A stretch of DNA of 64,000 bases from Acinetobacter sp. LoGeW2-3. GTDB lineage: Bacteria > Pseudomonadota > Gammaproteobacteria > Pseudomonadales > Moraxellaceae. Under the pieces are notes generated by a model, which saw only the letters and a list, made by a program, of their open reading frames with translations, was not told the DNA's origin and made no database searches. Each line of letters starts with the position of its first letter. The stretch's first letter is position 1. The position numbers and the translations under genes were made by a program. The stretch spans positions 248,001 through 312,000 of the forward strand of contig NZ_CP024011.1 of NCBI RefSeq assembly GCF_002688565.1. The letters are read 5' to 3'. Of the stretch, positions 28,869 to 40,017 are shown piece after piece.

Positions 28869-28895
28869 AGCTCCAATTTCATTTGGAGCTTTTTT
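28869..28895 (+). terminator. Terminator after hcaE
   Basis: An 8-bp stem (AGCTCCAA at 28869-28876, TTGGAGCT at 28883-28890) followed by a T-run. It lies 9 bp past hcaE and only 18 bp before the next start codon, so the thioesterase gene may depend on read-through. Confidence 0.75.
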
Positions 28896-28912
28896 ATCAT
28901 GGGATAACTATC

Positions 28913-29296
28913 ATGTTTAATCTTAGTCAATTGCCACCGATTCATCATTTATTGGGTGGTCATAATATTCAGTGGGATACAGAAAAACGTGAAATAGCTG
29001 TGAGTTATACTGCACTCGAGAGCTTTACCAATCCGCGTGGTAGTGTGGAAGGCGGTATGATTTGTGCCATGCTCGATGATGCGATGGGTATTTTGGCAGC
29101 ATTGAATCAGACTGCAAAACCTGCCGCGACGATTAATTTATCGATGGATTTTTTTAGACCATGTGAAGTCGGTGAAGTACAGGCGAAAGCGTGGTTTATT
29201 AAGGAAGGACGTAAAATTCTCAGTATTGAAAGTGAAGCCTGGCAGCAAGGCAAGTTAGTAGCTAAAACAAGTGCAGCTTTTATGGTATTAGACTAA
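28913..29296 (+). CDS. PaaI-type hotdog-fold thioesterase
   Basis: A 127-residue hotdog-fold protein of the PaaI group. The motif VEGGMICAMLDDAMGILAA holds the expected acidic catalytic residue, and TINLSMDFFRP is the family's second block. It would hydrolyse stalled aryl- or acyl-CoA esters and so free CoA during hydroxycinnamate breakdown. ATG at 28913 preferred (GGGATAA upstream); the reading from 28883 starts inside the terminator. It closes the hca cluster and meets pcaG convergently. Confidence 0.82.
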   Translation: MFNLSQLPPIHHLLGGHNIQWDTEKREIAVSYTALESFTNPRGSVEGGMICAMLDDAMGILAALNQTAKPAATINLSMDFFRPCEVGEVQAKAWFIKEGRKILSIESEAWQQGKLVAKTSAAFMVLD

Positions 29297-29318
29297 AATA
29301 AAAATTAAAGTCATTAAA

Positions 29319-29347
29319 AAAGGTCAGTGAAATCACTGACCTTTTTT
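29319..29347. terminator. Bidirectional terminator between hca and pca operons
   Basis: AAAGGTCAGTGA and TCACTGACCTTT form a 12-bp perfect stem with a 2-base gap (loop opens from the top of the stem), with A- and T-runs at the sides. It ends both the plus-strand hca operon and the minus-strand pca operon. Confidence 0.85.
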
Positions 29348-29373
29348 TGTCGTTTCAGCTTTCTTTCAAACGC

Positions 29374-30006
29374 TTAGATATCAAGGAATACCGTTTCATT
29401 TTCGCCTTGAACGCGAATATCAAAACGATACACCACTTGACCATCACGCTCCTGGCGTTTTGCGATCAAGGTTTCACGACGTGGCGCCCACTCAATACCA
29501 TTCAATAATGGATCATTGGCATTGGCTTCAGCTTCATCGTCAAAATAAACACGAGTATGTAAACCTAAGTTAATCCCACGTGCAAAAATTACCAGTGCAA
29601 TATGCGGTGCTTGTTTAGTGCCTTTACGGCCTGGCACAACGCCTGGCTTAATCGTATCAAAGCTCCATACACCGGTTTCAAAGTCAGCAGCAGCTCGGCC
29701 CCAACCCAAGAAGTTTGGATCGGCTTGCTTGCCTTGTGTATCGGCTTGGCTCGGATAGACACCATTGGCATCTGCTTGCCAAATCTCTACAAGAACATCG
29801 CGGAGTGGTAAACCTAGACCATCAAATACCTGACCTTCTAAACGAATACGTTCGCCTTGAGTTTCTGCTTTCGCCAATTGGTTATTGAAACTATGTTCAA
29901 ATACTTCAATACCAGCCTGGTTTGGCATTAAACCGATATGTACATACGGACCACCTGTTTGTGATGGTGTTTCACGTAATTCCTGAAAATTCCAACCGTT
30001 CATCAT
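29374..30006 (-). CDS. pcaG: Protocatechuate 3,4-dioxygenase alpha subunit
   Basis: Structural alpha chain of the intradiol dioxygenase, 210 residues from the ATG at 30006 (AAGGAGCGTC upstream). It carries the ETPSQTGGPYVHIGL start, the VEIWQADANGVYP block and the PHIALVIFARGINLGLHTRVYFDD block, but lacks the iron-ligand HIH of the beta chain, as expected. Last gene of the pca operon. Confidence 0.96.
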   Translation of the reverse strand: MMNGWNFQELRETPSQTGGPYVHIGLMPNQAGIEVFEHSFNNQLAKAETQGERIRLEGQVFDGLGLPLRDVLVEIWQADANGVYPSQADTQGKQADPNFLGWGRAAADFETGVWSFDTIKPGVVPGRKGTKQAPHIALVIFARGINLGLHTRVYFDDEAEANANDPLLNGIEWAPRRETLIAKRQERDGQVVYRFDIRVQGENETVFLDI

Positions 30007-30017
30007 GACGCTCCTTA

Positions 30018-31177
<1,160 letters not shown>

Positions 31178-31260
31178 GATAAATACACTCTTTCACGTTT
31201 ATAAGGCGGACTGAAGATGTCTGAGGAACACCTTCACTCCATAACGATCTTTAATTAAAA

Positions 31261-32046
31261 TCAGTGCTTTGCAATAAATTCTGCAAAGATTTGGTTAAAT
31301 TGTTGTGGTGCTTCAATATTGGATAAATGTGATGCATCCACTACAGCGATCTCACAATTCGGTATATGCGCTTGCATAAATTCGCCATCTGCGACTGTGG
31401 TTACCGGATCAAGTCCACCACATAGCGCCAGACAAGGGACTTGAATCGCTGAAATTTGTTCACGTAAGTCCGCTTGAGCAAGCGCACGACATGCTGCTGC
31501 ATATCCTTTTGGTGGGGTTACCGATAGGCTTTGAATGCTCTGCTGCGCAATGGCATCATGAATATAATCAAACTTGTCACTGAACCAACGCATGTGCGTA
31601 GTACTCACTATATCTGCCAAGCCCTCTGTTTCTACAGTATCTGCACGTGATAACCACGCTGTTTCTTGACCAATTTTTGCTGCCGAATTTGCAATGGTGA
31701 TACTTAGAAAATGTTGTGGCGCAATTAAACCAAGTTGCAGGCCGGTGATCCCCCCCATTGAAATGCCACAAAAATGCGCTTTTTCAATATTAAAGTGATC
31801 AAGAATATCTACGACATCATTTGCCAAATCGGTTAGCGTGCTATTGTCAATCACAGCACTTTTTCCATGGCCACGAGTGTCATAACAAATCACGAAGTAA
31901 TCCTGTGCAAATACAGTCACCTGTGCCTGCCACATGCCATGATCTGTACCTAATGAATTGGAAAAAATAATGGCTGGCTGAGTCGCATCACCAAAGCTAT
32001 AAACCGCCAATTGTTGGCCATTTCGGTTCTTGATCAGTGAAATCAT
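31261..32046 (-). CDS. pcaD: 3-oxoadipate enol-lactonase
   Basis: Alpha/beta hydrolase, 261 residues, that opens 3-oxoadipate enol-lactone. SNSLGTDHGMW is the oxyanion region, the nucleophile is in GISMGG (about residue 94), the acid in GGLDPVT and the catalytic His in VDASHLSNIEAP. Its ATG overlaps the pcaB stop (ATGA). Confidence 0.95.
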   Translation of the reverse strand: MISLIKNRNGQQLAVYSFGDATQPAIIFSNSLGTDHGMWQAQVTVFAQDYFVICYDTRGHGKSAVIDNSTLTDLANDVVDILDHFNIEKAHFCGISMGGITGLQLGLIAPQHFLSITIANSAAKIGQETAWLSRADTVETEGLADIVSTTHMRWFSDKFDYIHDAIAQQSIQSLSVTPPKGYAAACRALAQADLREQISAIQVPCLALCGGLDPVTTVADGEFMQAHIPNCEIAVVDASHLSNIEAPQQFNQIFAEFIAKH

Positions 32047-33401
32047 GCTGTCTTTCCTTGTACACGTTGTAATACCGCATCTATTTGCTGTTGGGTATTA
32101 CCTAAATAATGTTGCGGATTAAAAATATCTTGCAGTTGCTGTGCATCAAAAATTGCTGTGATTTCAGCATTATTTTGTGCTACATCAAGTAAATGACGTT
32201 TCTCAGCGACTGCTTGTTTACACGCCGCTTCCACCACATGATGGGCATTGAGTCGACCTAGTTTTGGTGCCAATGCCATCATCATCGCTTCAGCCATGAT
32301 CAAGCCTTGGGTACATTCAAGATTACGAAGCATGTTGTCAGCTTGGACATCGAGTCCTTCAAACACTTCAATTGCACGTGCCAAACTGCCAGCAGACAAT
32401 TGAAAGATTTCAGGCAATGCAAGCCATTCAGCATGCCAAGATCCTAAACTGCGTTCATGTTCCTGAACCAGGCTTTGATAAATACTCGACATCAGTGCAG
32501 GTACACGATTCGCAGCTGCCAAAATTGATGCGGCTGCTACAGGATTACGTTTATGTGGCATGGTTGATGAACCACCCCGCCCTGCCCCGCTTGGTTCAAA
32601 CACTTCTGCAATTTCAGTTTGCATCATTAGCGACCAATCACGAGCCATCTTGCCCAAATTACCTGTAATCGTTGCAAGCACATGGGCAATTTCAACAATA
32701 CGATCGCGTTCGCCATGCCAGGTACAATCCGGAACATTTAAATCAAGTTCTGCTGCAAAGGCTTCAATTACGGCACTGCCCTGATCAAGGAGTGATGCGA
32801 GCGTGCCGACTGCACCGCCCAATTGTACGGTTAATGCAGAATTTTTAAGAGCTTGTACACGGTCAAAATCACGCTGCAAACTTGCCAACCAACGTGCAGT
32901 TTTATGGCCAAAAGTCAGTGGCAAACCTTGTTGTAACCATGTCCGACCAATCATGACTTGGTCACGATAGCATTCAGTCAATTTTCGAGTTGCCAACATC
33001 GCCTGGATGAGTTGAGCTTCAATTAAATTCAAGCCATCACGGCACTGCAAAATACATGCAGTATCAATAATGTCTTGGCTTGTTGCTCCCCAATGTACAT
33101 AGCGTGAAGCATCTTCATCGACTTTTTTAACCGCAGCCGTCAATTGCTTCACAAAGGGAATTGCAATATTTCCAGCAAGTCCTGATGCACTTGCAAGCGT
33201 AGTAAAGTCAATGACCTCGTCCACCTGTTGATGAGCAACGTGCACAATATGTGCTGCCGCTGAAGCAGGAATCACCCCCACTTTCGCCTGAGCTTGAGCC
33301 AATGCTGCTTCTGCTTGCAACATATAACACACCATTCCTTCATCACTAAATATTGCCGTGATCTCGGTTTGGTAAAATAGATTTGCATACAATTGGCTCA
33401 T
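32043..33401 (-). CDS. pcaB: 3-carboxy-cis,cis-muconate cycloisomerase
   Basis: Fumarase/aspartase-superfamily enzyme, 452 residues, closing 3-carboxymuconate to 4-carboxymuconolactone. The signature GAGRGGSSTMPHKRNPVAA is present (superfamily GSSxMPxKxNP), as are VHWGATSQDIIDTA and the TWHGERDR segments. It lies between pcaF (78 bp upstream) and pcaD (overlapping). Confidence 0.95.
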   Translation of the reverse strand: MSQLYANLFYQTEITAIFSDEGMVCYMLQAEAALAQAQAKVGVIPASAAAHIVHVAHQQVDEVIDFTTLASASGLAGNIAIPFVKQLTAAVKKVDEDASRYVHWGATSQDIIDTACILQCRDGLNLIEAQLIQAMLATRKLTECYRDQVMIGRTWLQQGLPLTFGHKTARWLASLQRDFDRVQALKNSALTVQLGGAVGTLASLLDQGSAVIEAFAAELDLNVPDCTWHGERDRIVEIAHVLATITGNLGKMARDWSLMMQTEIAEVFEPSGAGRGGSSTMPHKRNPVAAASILAAANRVPALMSSIYQSLVQEHERSLGSWHAEWLALPEIFQLSAGSLARAIEVFEGLDVQADNMLRNLECTQGLIMAEAMMMALAPKLGRLNAHHVVEAACKQAVAEKRHLLDVAQNNAEITAIFDAQQLQDIFNPQHYLGNTQQQIDAVLQRVQGKTA

Positions 33402-33479
33402 TTGAATATCCTTTTCTGACTTGTTTTAAATACCTTTCATTGTTTTGTTTTTAAGCAAGAAATGAAATAGGATTTAAAT

Positions 33480-34685
33480 TTATACACGTTCAATAATCAG
33501 CGCGATGCCTTGGCCCACCCCGATACACATTGAACAGAGAGCATATTTTCCACCGATTTGTTCAAGTTGGTTCAAGGCAGTAGTCACCAGACGGGCACCG
33601 GAAGCACCGAGTGGATGGCCAATCGCAATGGCACCACCATTTGGGTTTACGCGTGCTTCATCATTTGCTAGACCTAAATCACGGGTCACTGCCAGCGCTT
33701 GTGCAGAGAAGGCTTCATTCAGTTCAATGACATCCATCTGATCTAGTGTCAAACCGGTCTGGGCCAGTAGCTTTTTGATCGCTGGTGCCGGACCAAAGCC
33801 CATAATGCGTGGTTCAACACCCACCACGGTTGCACTAATGATTTTGGCACGTGGTTTTAAACCATATTCTTGAACGGCTTCATCAGAAGCGATCAAGAGT
33901 GCTGCTGCACCGTCATTGATACCTGATGCATTCCCCGCAGTGACAGTCCCATCGGCTTTCACCACTGGTTTCAGCTTGTTTAAACCTTCAAGTGTAGTTG
34001 AAGCACGCGGATGTTCATCGGTATCGATAACAACAGGTTCACCTTTACGCTGAGGAATCACCACAGGCACGATTTCTTTTTTGAAAAAACCTTTGGCTTG
34101 TGCAGCGGCTGTGCGTTGCTGGCTAGCTAGGGCAAACTTGTCCTGATCTTCACGATTAATATTGAACTGTTCTGCCACGTTTTCAGCCGTTTGTGGCATG
34201 GTTTCAACACCGTACAACTCTTTCAGTTTTGGATTAATAAAACGCCAGCCCATGGTGGTATCTTCAAGCTTTTGAGTACGGCCATAAGCTGTTTCAGACT
34301 TACCCATGACAAAAGGGGCGCGTGACATGGATTCCACACCACCAGCCATAATCAGATTGGCTTCACCGGCTTTAATGGCACGAGCAGCAATTGCTACCGC
34401 ATCCAGGGAGGATCCGCAAAGACGGTTAATCGTGGTTGCCGGTACCTGATATGGCACACCTGCGAGCAGGGCTGACATACGACCCACGTTGCGGTTATCT
34501 TCACCGGCCTGATTGGCACAGCCATAGATGATGTCATCCACTTTTTCCCAGTTGATACTTGGGTTACGTTCCATCAAGGCTTTAATCGGGATAGCTCCCA
34601 GATCGTCAGCACGAACAGGTGCCAGTCCACCAGCATAACGACCGAATGGAGTACGGATGGCATCGATGATATATGCGTTTTTCAT
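33480..34685 (-). CDS. pcaF: 3-oxoadipyl-CoA thiolase
   Basis: Thiolase that splits 3-oxoadipyl-CoA into succinyl-CoA and acetyl-CoA, the last step of the beta-ketoadipate pathway. 401 residues. Active-site Cys90 (NRLCGSS), the His in [14 protein letters not shown] and the second Cys in [12 protein letters not shown] are all present. It is separated from pcaJ by a 164-bp gap holding a repeat element. Confidence 0.96.
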   Translation of the reverse strand: MKNAYIIDAIRTPFGRYAGGLAPVRADDLGAIPIKALMERNPSINWEKVDDIIYGCANQAGEDNRNVGRMSALLAGVPYQVPATTINRLCGSSLDAVAIAARAIKAGEANLIMAGGVESMSRAPFVMGKSETAYGRTQKLEDTTMGWRFINPKLKELYGVETMPQTAENVAEQFNINREDQDKFALASQQRTAAAQAKGFFKKEIVPVVIPQRKGEPVVIDTDEHPRASTTLEGLNKLKPVVKADGTVTAGNASGINDGAAALLIASDEAVQEYGLKPRAKIISATVVGVEPRIMGFGPAPAIKKLLAQTGLTLDQMDVIELNEAFSAQALAVTRDLGLANDEARVNPNGGAIAIGHPLGASGARLVTTALNQLEQIGGKYALCSMCIGVGQGIALIIERV

Positions 34686-34704
34686 ATTTTATTTTCCCGC
34701 TCTT

Positions 34705-34845
34705 TAATCCTTCCCAACCTCCCTTTATCAAAGGGAGGAGAACTTCCGGCAACTATTCTCGAAAGTCCCCCTTTCTTGCACATCGACTTAAAGCAATGCT
34801 TAAGTCTCGTTCAGGGGATTTAGGGGGGATTTAATTTTCCTTAAA
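34705..34845. repeat. Intergenic hairpin repeat inside the pca operon
   Basis: Between pcaJ and pcaF lies a composite element: a perfect CCTCCCTTT/AAAGGGAGG hairpin (34718-34738), a C-run segment, a near-perfect palindrome GACTTAAAGC...GCTTAAGTC at 34786-34807, and a G-rich arm ending GGGGGGATTT. Paired C-rich and G-rich ends bring the two sides together. Elements of this look are scattered between genes in Acinetobacter. Neighbouring operon gaps are far shorter, so it appears inserted. Confidence 0.65.
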
Positions 34846-34849
34846 TAAC

Positions 34850-35503
34850 TTAACCCTGAGTCGCATCAATCAATGTTGCACCCGTCATCGACTGTAGTCC
34901 TTCAAATGACAGACCTTCAACTTTTTCAATCACTTTCATACCTTCAGCCGTGATATCAATCACGCACAGGTCGGTATAGATGCGGTCGACACATTTCAGA
35001 CCCGTTGCTGGATAAGATAGCTCAGCCACAATTTTGGGTTCGCCTTTTTTGGTCACGTGATCGGTGGTGATAAAGACTTTCTTGGCACCAACCGCCAGAT
35101 CCATCGCGCCACCGACTGCAGGAATCGCATCCGGTGCGCCGGTATGCCAGTTTGCTAGATCACCATTTTCAGCCACTTGGAAAGCACCCAGGACTGCAAT
35201 ATCAAGATGTCCACCGCGCATCATCGCGAAAGAATCCCCATGATGGAAAAAAGCACCGCCTTCAAGCATGGTGACGAATTCTTTTCCGGCATTGATTAGT
35301 TCAGGATCACGGTCTTCTTCTGCAGGTGGTGGGCCAAATGCCAGCAAACCATTTTCAGAATGCAGGAATACATCTTTATCTGAAGGCAGGTAGCTTGAAA
35401 TTTTAGTGGGTAGGCCAATGCCTAAATTGACATAAGCACCATCTGGAATGTCCTGGGCAACACGTTCAGCGATCTGGTCACGGGTCAGTTTGGTATAGCT
35501 CAT
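34850..35503 (-). CDS. pcaJ: 3-oxoadipate CoA-transferase beta subunit
   Basis: Subunit B of the succinyl-CoA:3-oxoadipate CoA-transferase, 217 residues. The catalytic Glu lies in HSENGLLAFGP, and [10 protein letters not shown] and GGAMDLAVGAKKV are family motifs. An AAGGAG ribosome-binding site precedes the ATG, 21 bp after pcaI. The pair resembles the second CoA-transferase pair at 52122-53473 in this window. Confidence 0.94.
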   Translation of the reverse strand: MSYTKLTRDQIAERVAQDIPDGAYVNLGIGLPTKISSYLPSDKDVFLHSENGLLAFGPPPAEEDRDPELINAGKEFVTMLEGGAFFHHGDSFAMMRGGHLDIAVLGAFQVAENGDLANWHTGAPDAIPAVGGAMDLAVGAKKVFITTDHVTKKGEPKIVAELSYPATGLKCVDRIYTDLCVIDITAEGMKVIEKVEGLSFEGLQSMTGATLIDATQG

Positions 35504-35524
35504 CTTTTTTCTCCTTAGCCGTGA

Positions 35525-36196
35525 TTACTGTGCAGGCTGTACTTGTACAACGTGCTGTACGAAGATTCCCGGGGTAATGATGTGTTCAGGATCGAGTGCA
35601 CCGAGTTCAACGACTTCAGACACCTGGGCAATGGTCACATCTGCCGCCATCGCCATGATCGGACCGAAGTTACGGGCAGATTTGCGATACACCAGATTGC
35701 CCCAACGGTCGCCTTTCGATGCTTTAATCAGAGCAAAGTCCGCTTTAATTGGATTTTCTAAAACGTAATCTTTACCTTCGTAGTTCATGGTCTGTTTGCC
35801 TTCAGCCAGCAAAGTACCAAAACCAGTTGGTGTGTAGATTGGGCCTAGACCCATGCCAGCAGCCTGGATACGACAGGCCAGGTTCCCTTGTGGCACCAGT
35901 TCCAGCTCGATCTTGCCAGCACGGTACAGCTCGTCAAAGACCCAGGAATCTGACTGACGCGGGAAAGAACAGATGATCTTACGTACTGCGCCAGCTTTAA
36001 GAAGCTTTGCCAGGCCATAGTCTCCGTTACCGGCATTGTTATTGACGATCACTAGATCTTTCACACCAAGTTCGATCAGGCCATCGATCAGTTCAGCCGG
36101 CTGACCTGCGGTACCGAAACCACCAATCATGATGGTTGATTCGTCTTTGATTTGTGAAAGTGCTTCAACCAGTGAAGCAGAACTTTTATCGATCAT
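35525..36196 (-). CDS. pcaI: 3-oxoadipate CoA-transferase alpha subunit
   Basis: Subunit A, 223 residues. It has the GGFGTAGQP glycine-rich loop near residue 25, the IVNNNAGNGDYGLAKL block and the NFGPIMAMAADVTIAQV block of CoA-transferase alpha chains. The ATG at 36196 has GGAG eight bases upstream. First gene of the pca operon, divergent from pcaU. Confidence 0.94.
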   Translation of the reverse strand: MIDKSSASLVEALSQIKDESTIMIGGFGTAGQPAELIDGLIELGVKDLVIVNNNAGNGDYGLAKLLKAGAVRKIICSFPRQSDSWVFDELYRAGKIELELVPQGNLACRIQAAGMGLGPIYTPTGFGTLLAEGKQTMNYEGKDYVLENPIKADFALIKASKGDRWGNLVYRKSARNFGPIMAMAADVTIAQVSEVVELGALDPEHIITPGIFVQHVVQVQPAQ

Positions 36197-36359
36197 CAAA
36201 TAACTCCATGTGTTGCCACTAGTACAAAAATTTTTGAGAACCTAAGGTTCTGGTGAAAATACATTCTGGACGGAGAACAAATTCCAACCAAAATCCTTAG
36301 GATTCTGTGTGATCTATTCTTGATAAAATCCAAGCTTTCGACTACGGTTTAAAAATAGT

Positions 36360-36400
36360 TTTGTACGATTTACAGAATCTTTGTACGATGATCGAACAAA
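36360..36400. promoter_or_regulatory. PcaU operator: three 10-bp repeats
   Basis: TTTGTACGAT occurs at 36360-36369 and again at 36380-36389 exactly 10 bp later; ATCGAACAAA at 36391-36400 is the inverted, one-mismatch third copy. This is the arrangement known for the PcaU operator of Acinetobacter (a palindrome plus a direct repeat 10 bp away) in the pcaU-pcaI divergent promoter region. PcaU binding activates pcaI in response to protocatechuate. Confidence 0.88.
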
Positions 36401-36482
36401 AACTTTTTCTAATTCTTAGAATTAAATAAAGAAACCGTAACGATACATGAAAAAGTAATATATGAAGATCAAGGAATTTGAC

Positions 36483-37307
36483 ATGGCAACCAGTGATAGT
36501 TCACGCGACCAAATGATCCAGAACCCGGAGAATAAAAAAATGATTCGTCATGAAGACTTCATTGCCGGCGTAAGTAAAGGATTAGCAATTCTGGATTGCT
36601 TTGCCAATGATCGACACCGTTTAAACGTTAGCATGGCAGCTGAAAAGACAGGACTTACACGGGCGGCTGCGCGTCGTCATTTACTAACACTGGAATATCT
36701 TGGTTATTTAGATTTTGATGGCCATTTTTATTCTTTGAGTCCTAAAGTCCTCAAATTTTCAGGGGCTTATTTGAGTGGAGCACAGCTACCTAAAATTGCT
36801 CAACCCCTTCTTAATTTGCTGACTCAGCAAACCTCATTAATTTACTCTGTCATGGTCTTGGACGGTTTTGAGGCAATTACGATCGCTCGTAGTGCTGCAC
36901 ACCAACAAACTGATCGGGTCAATCCTTATGGCTTACATCTCGGCAATCGATTACCAGCACATGCTACTTCTGCAGGGAAAGTTTTACTCAGTTATTTAAG
37001 CCCTGAGTCTCAGCAAGAATGGCTTGACCAATACCCTTTAAAATCACTGACCAAATACACCTATACGGATAATCAGGCATTTTTAGCCCTATTGAAGCAA
37101 ATTCGTGCCGATGAATTCTGTTACTCAGCAGAAGAGCATGAACTTGGTGTACATGCACTTGCGGTTCCAATTTATAACCACCGTGCCGATGTCGTTGCTG
37201 CTTTAAACATTGTTTCCCCTACTGGACGTACCAGCAAAGAATATTTACAACAGCATATTTTGCCTTTACTGCAACAAACAGCGCGTGAATTCCGTCAATT
37301 TGTTTAA
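36483..37307 (+). CDS. pcaU: IclR-family regulator PcaU
   Basis: Activator of the pca operon, about 274 residues. The N-terminal winged HTH (SMAAEKTGLTRAAARRHLLTLEYLGYLDF) spans about residues 45-75 and the C-terminal effector domain follows (HLGNRLPAHATSAGKVLLSYL, EEHELGVHALAVPIYN). The ATG at 36483 has AAGGA seven bases upstream, which makes it better than the ATG at 36462. Divergent from pcaI with the triple-repeat operator between them. Close in sequence to PobR encoded nearby. Confidence 0.92.
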   Translation: MATSDSSRDQMIQNPENKKMIRHEDFIAGVSKGLAILDCFANDRHRLNVSMAAEKTGLTRAAARRHLLTLEYLGYLDFDGHFYSLSPKVLKFSGAYLSGAQLPKIAQPLLNLLTQQTSLIYSVMVLDGFEAITIARSAAHQQTDRVNPYGLHLGNRLPAHATSAGKVLLSYLSPESQQEWLDQYPLKSLTKYTYTDNQAFLALLKQIRADEFCYSAEEHELGVHALAVPIYNHRADVVAALNIVSPTGRTSKEYLQQHILPLLQQTAREFRQFV

Positions 37308-37364
37308 GCCATTTTCTAGATAGAATGTGAATGTTGTAAATGAATACCTTTTCTCTATAATAAA

Positions 37365-37403
37365 AAAACACATCGAGCTCAAATGAACTCGATGTGTTTT
37401 GAA
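37365..37403. terminator. Bidirectional terminator between pcaU and pobA
   Basis: A 13-bp stem (AAAACACATCGAG at 37365-37377, CTCGATGTGTTTT at 37388-37400) with a 10-base loop, between the convergent pcaU and pobA stops. Confidence 0.85.
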
Positions 37404-37444
37404 TCTAGCGCAGATTTAAATAACAAAAGTCATAAAATTTGCAC

Positions 37445-38659
<1,215 letters not shown>

Positions 38660-38742
38660 TCATCCTTTTTTACAAGTTAAGAAATTTTCATGTTTCCGCC
38701 TAGACCTTAGCCTCAATCCCTACCGAAATAGGTGACTTTTGA

Positions 38743-38753
38743 CCGATGATCGG
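38743..38753. promoter_or_regulatory. Candidate PobR operator
   Basis: The palindrome CCGATGATCGG lies in the 155-bp divergent region between pobA and pobR, 41 bp before the pobR start. It shares the CGATGATCG core with the inverted-repeat part of the PcaU operator, as expected for two closely related IclR proteins. Confidence 0.6.
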
Positions 38754-38793
38754 ACATGATATCTAAAGAAAATAAATAATGAGGGGAATGTAA

Positions 38794-39603
38794 TTGCGCA
38801 AAGATTTGATTTTTAGTGAAAATAATAATGAGTCTATTCAGTATGACGATTACATTGCAGGACTAGCAAAAGGTTTAAGTTTGCTTGAATGCTTCAGTAC
38901 TGAACGTCAAAAGCTGAATGTTACCCAGATTGCTGAACGTACCGGGCTCAGTCGTACTGCGGCTCGACGCTATGTCCGTACCCTCAAATTTCTCGGTTAT
39001 CTCGATACAGATGAACATTTCTATTGGCTCACCTATAAAGTGTTACGCTTTTCCAGCGCTTATCTCAGTTCCGCCTACTTACCTAAAGTTGCCCAACCGA
39101 TGCTCAACCTCTTAAGCATAAAAACTGCTTTGAGTTATTCTGTTGCAGTACTTGATGAGCATGAAGTTGTACCTGTTGCAAAAAGTATTGCTCCCCAAAT
39201 TGACACCAGCAAACTTAGTCCACTTGGTGTACACCTAGGGAACCGCCTGCCTGCGTATGCTACATCGACGGGCAAGATTCTACTTTCACATTTAAGTCTT
39301 GAAGCCCAGCAACAATGGCTGGATAAATTTAACCTGAAACGGCTTACCCCCTACACCATTACGGATCCACAGGTTTTTTTAAAAACATTAGAGCAAGTTG
39401 GTCAGCTTGATTACTGTATTTCTACAGAAGAACATGAATTAGGAATCATTGCGATGGCAGTCCCCATTTTAAATATGCAGGGAGATACTGTAGCTGCGCT
39501 AAACTGTATTGGCTCAAGCGCGCGTATTAATACCAGTTATTTAATACAAAATATCCTCCCTCTGCTTAAACAGACTGCTCATGATTTGCGTGCCATACTT
39601 TGA
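38794..39603 (+). CDS. pobR: IclR-family regulator PobR
   Basis: 4-hydroxybenzoate-responsive activator of pobA, 269 residues. HTH in NVTQIAERTGLSRTAARRYVRTLKFLGYLDTDEHF and effector domain with HLGNRLPAYATSTGKILLSHL and STEEHELGIIAMAVPI. The start is a TTG: an in-frame TAA lies directly upstream, no early ATG exists, and GAGGGG sits eight bases before the TTG. Very similar to PcaU in layout. Confidence 0.92.
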   Translation: MRKDLIFSENNNESIQYDDYIAGLAKGLSLLECFSTERQKLNVTQIAERTGLSRTAARRYVRTLKFLGYLDTDEHFYWLTYKVLRFSSAYLSSAYLPKVAQPMLNLLSIKTALSYSVAVLDEHEVVPVAKSIAPQIDTSKLSPLGVHLGNRLPAYATSTGKILLSHLSLEAQQQWLDKFNLKRLTPYTITDPQVFLKTLEQVGQLDYCISTEEHELGIIAMAVPILNMQGDTVAALNCIGSSARINTSYLIQNILPLLKQTAHDLRAIL

Positions 39604-40017
39604 TAATATTGCATGATTTTTAAAGTTTTTTATGATTTTTTATGCTAAGTGATTGATCATATGTATTCTTTTTTTACAAAATGAACGCCTTTGTTCATAC
39701 TTTTTAATTCCTAGTATTTCACTAGATTATTCAATGATTTCCTATGTTCTATGGATCCATTTAATCCAAAAAAACGATTATTGCATATATTTTATGCTTG
39801 TATTTGGATCCAATAATGATAAATTCAGCACATCGCAAGTAGGCTGATTAAATCTTCAGCAACAGAACATGGACGGGTTCTGATCTGCGGTGGACATCTT
39901 AAACATTACTAGGATGACACCTTTTAACCAAAAAAATTATGCAATATTAATAAACTAATCACGTTTATTTATACATATATGTGCTGGTTTAGGTGTCTGA
40001 TTCCATGGAGAAAGTAA
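39604..40017 (+). promoter_or_regulatory. Promoter region of the vanK-like gene with two VanR-type operators
   Basis: Two GGATCC-centred palindromes occur: ATGGATCCAT at 39751-39760 and TTTGGATCCAAT at 39803-39814 (11 of 12 matches to ATTGGATCCAAT). They are 53 bp apart, close to the 62-bp spacing of the pair upstream of vanA. A 200-bp leader separates them from the ATG at 40018. No gene is seen in the stretch. Confidence 0.7.
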
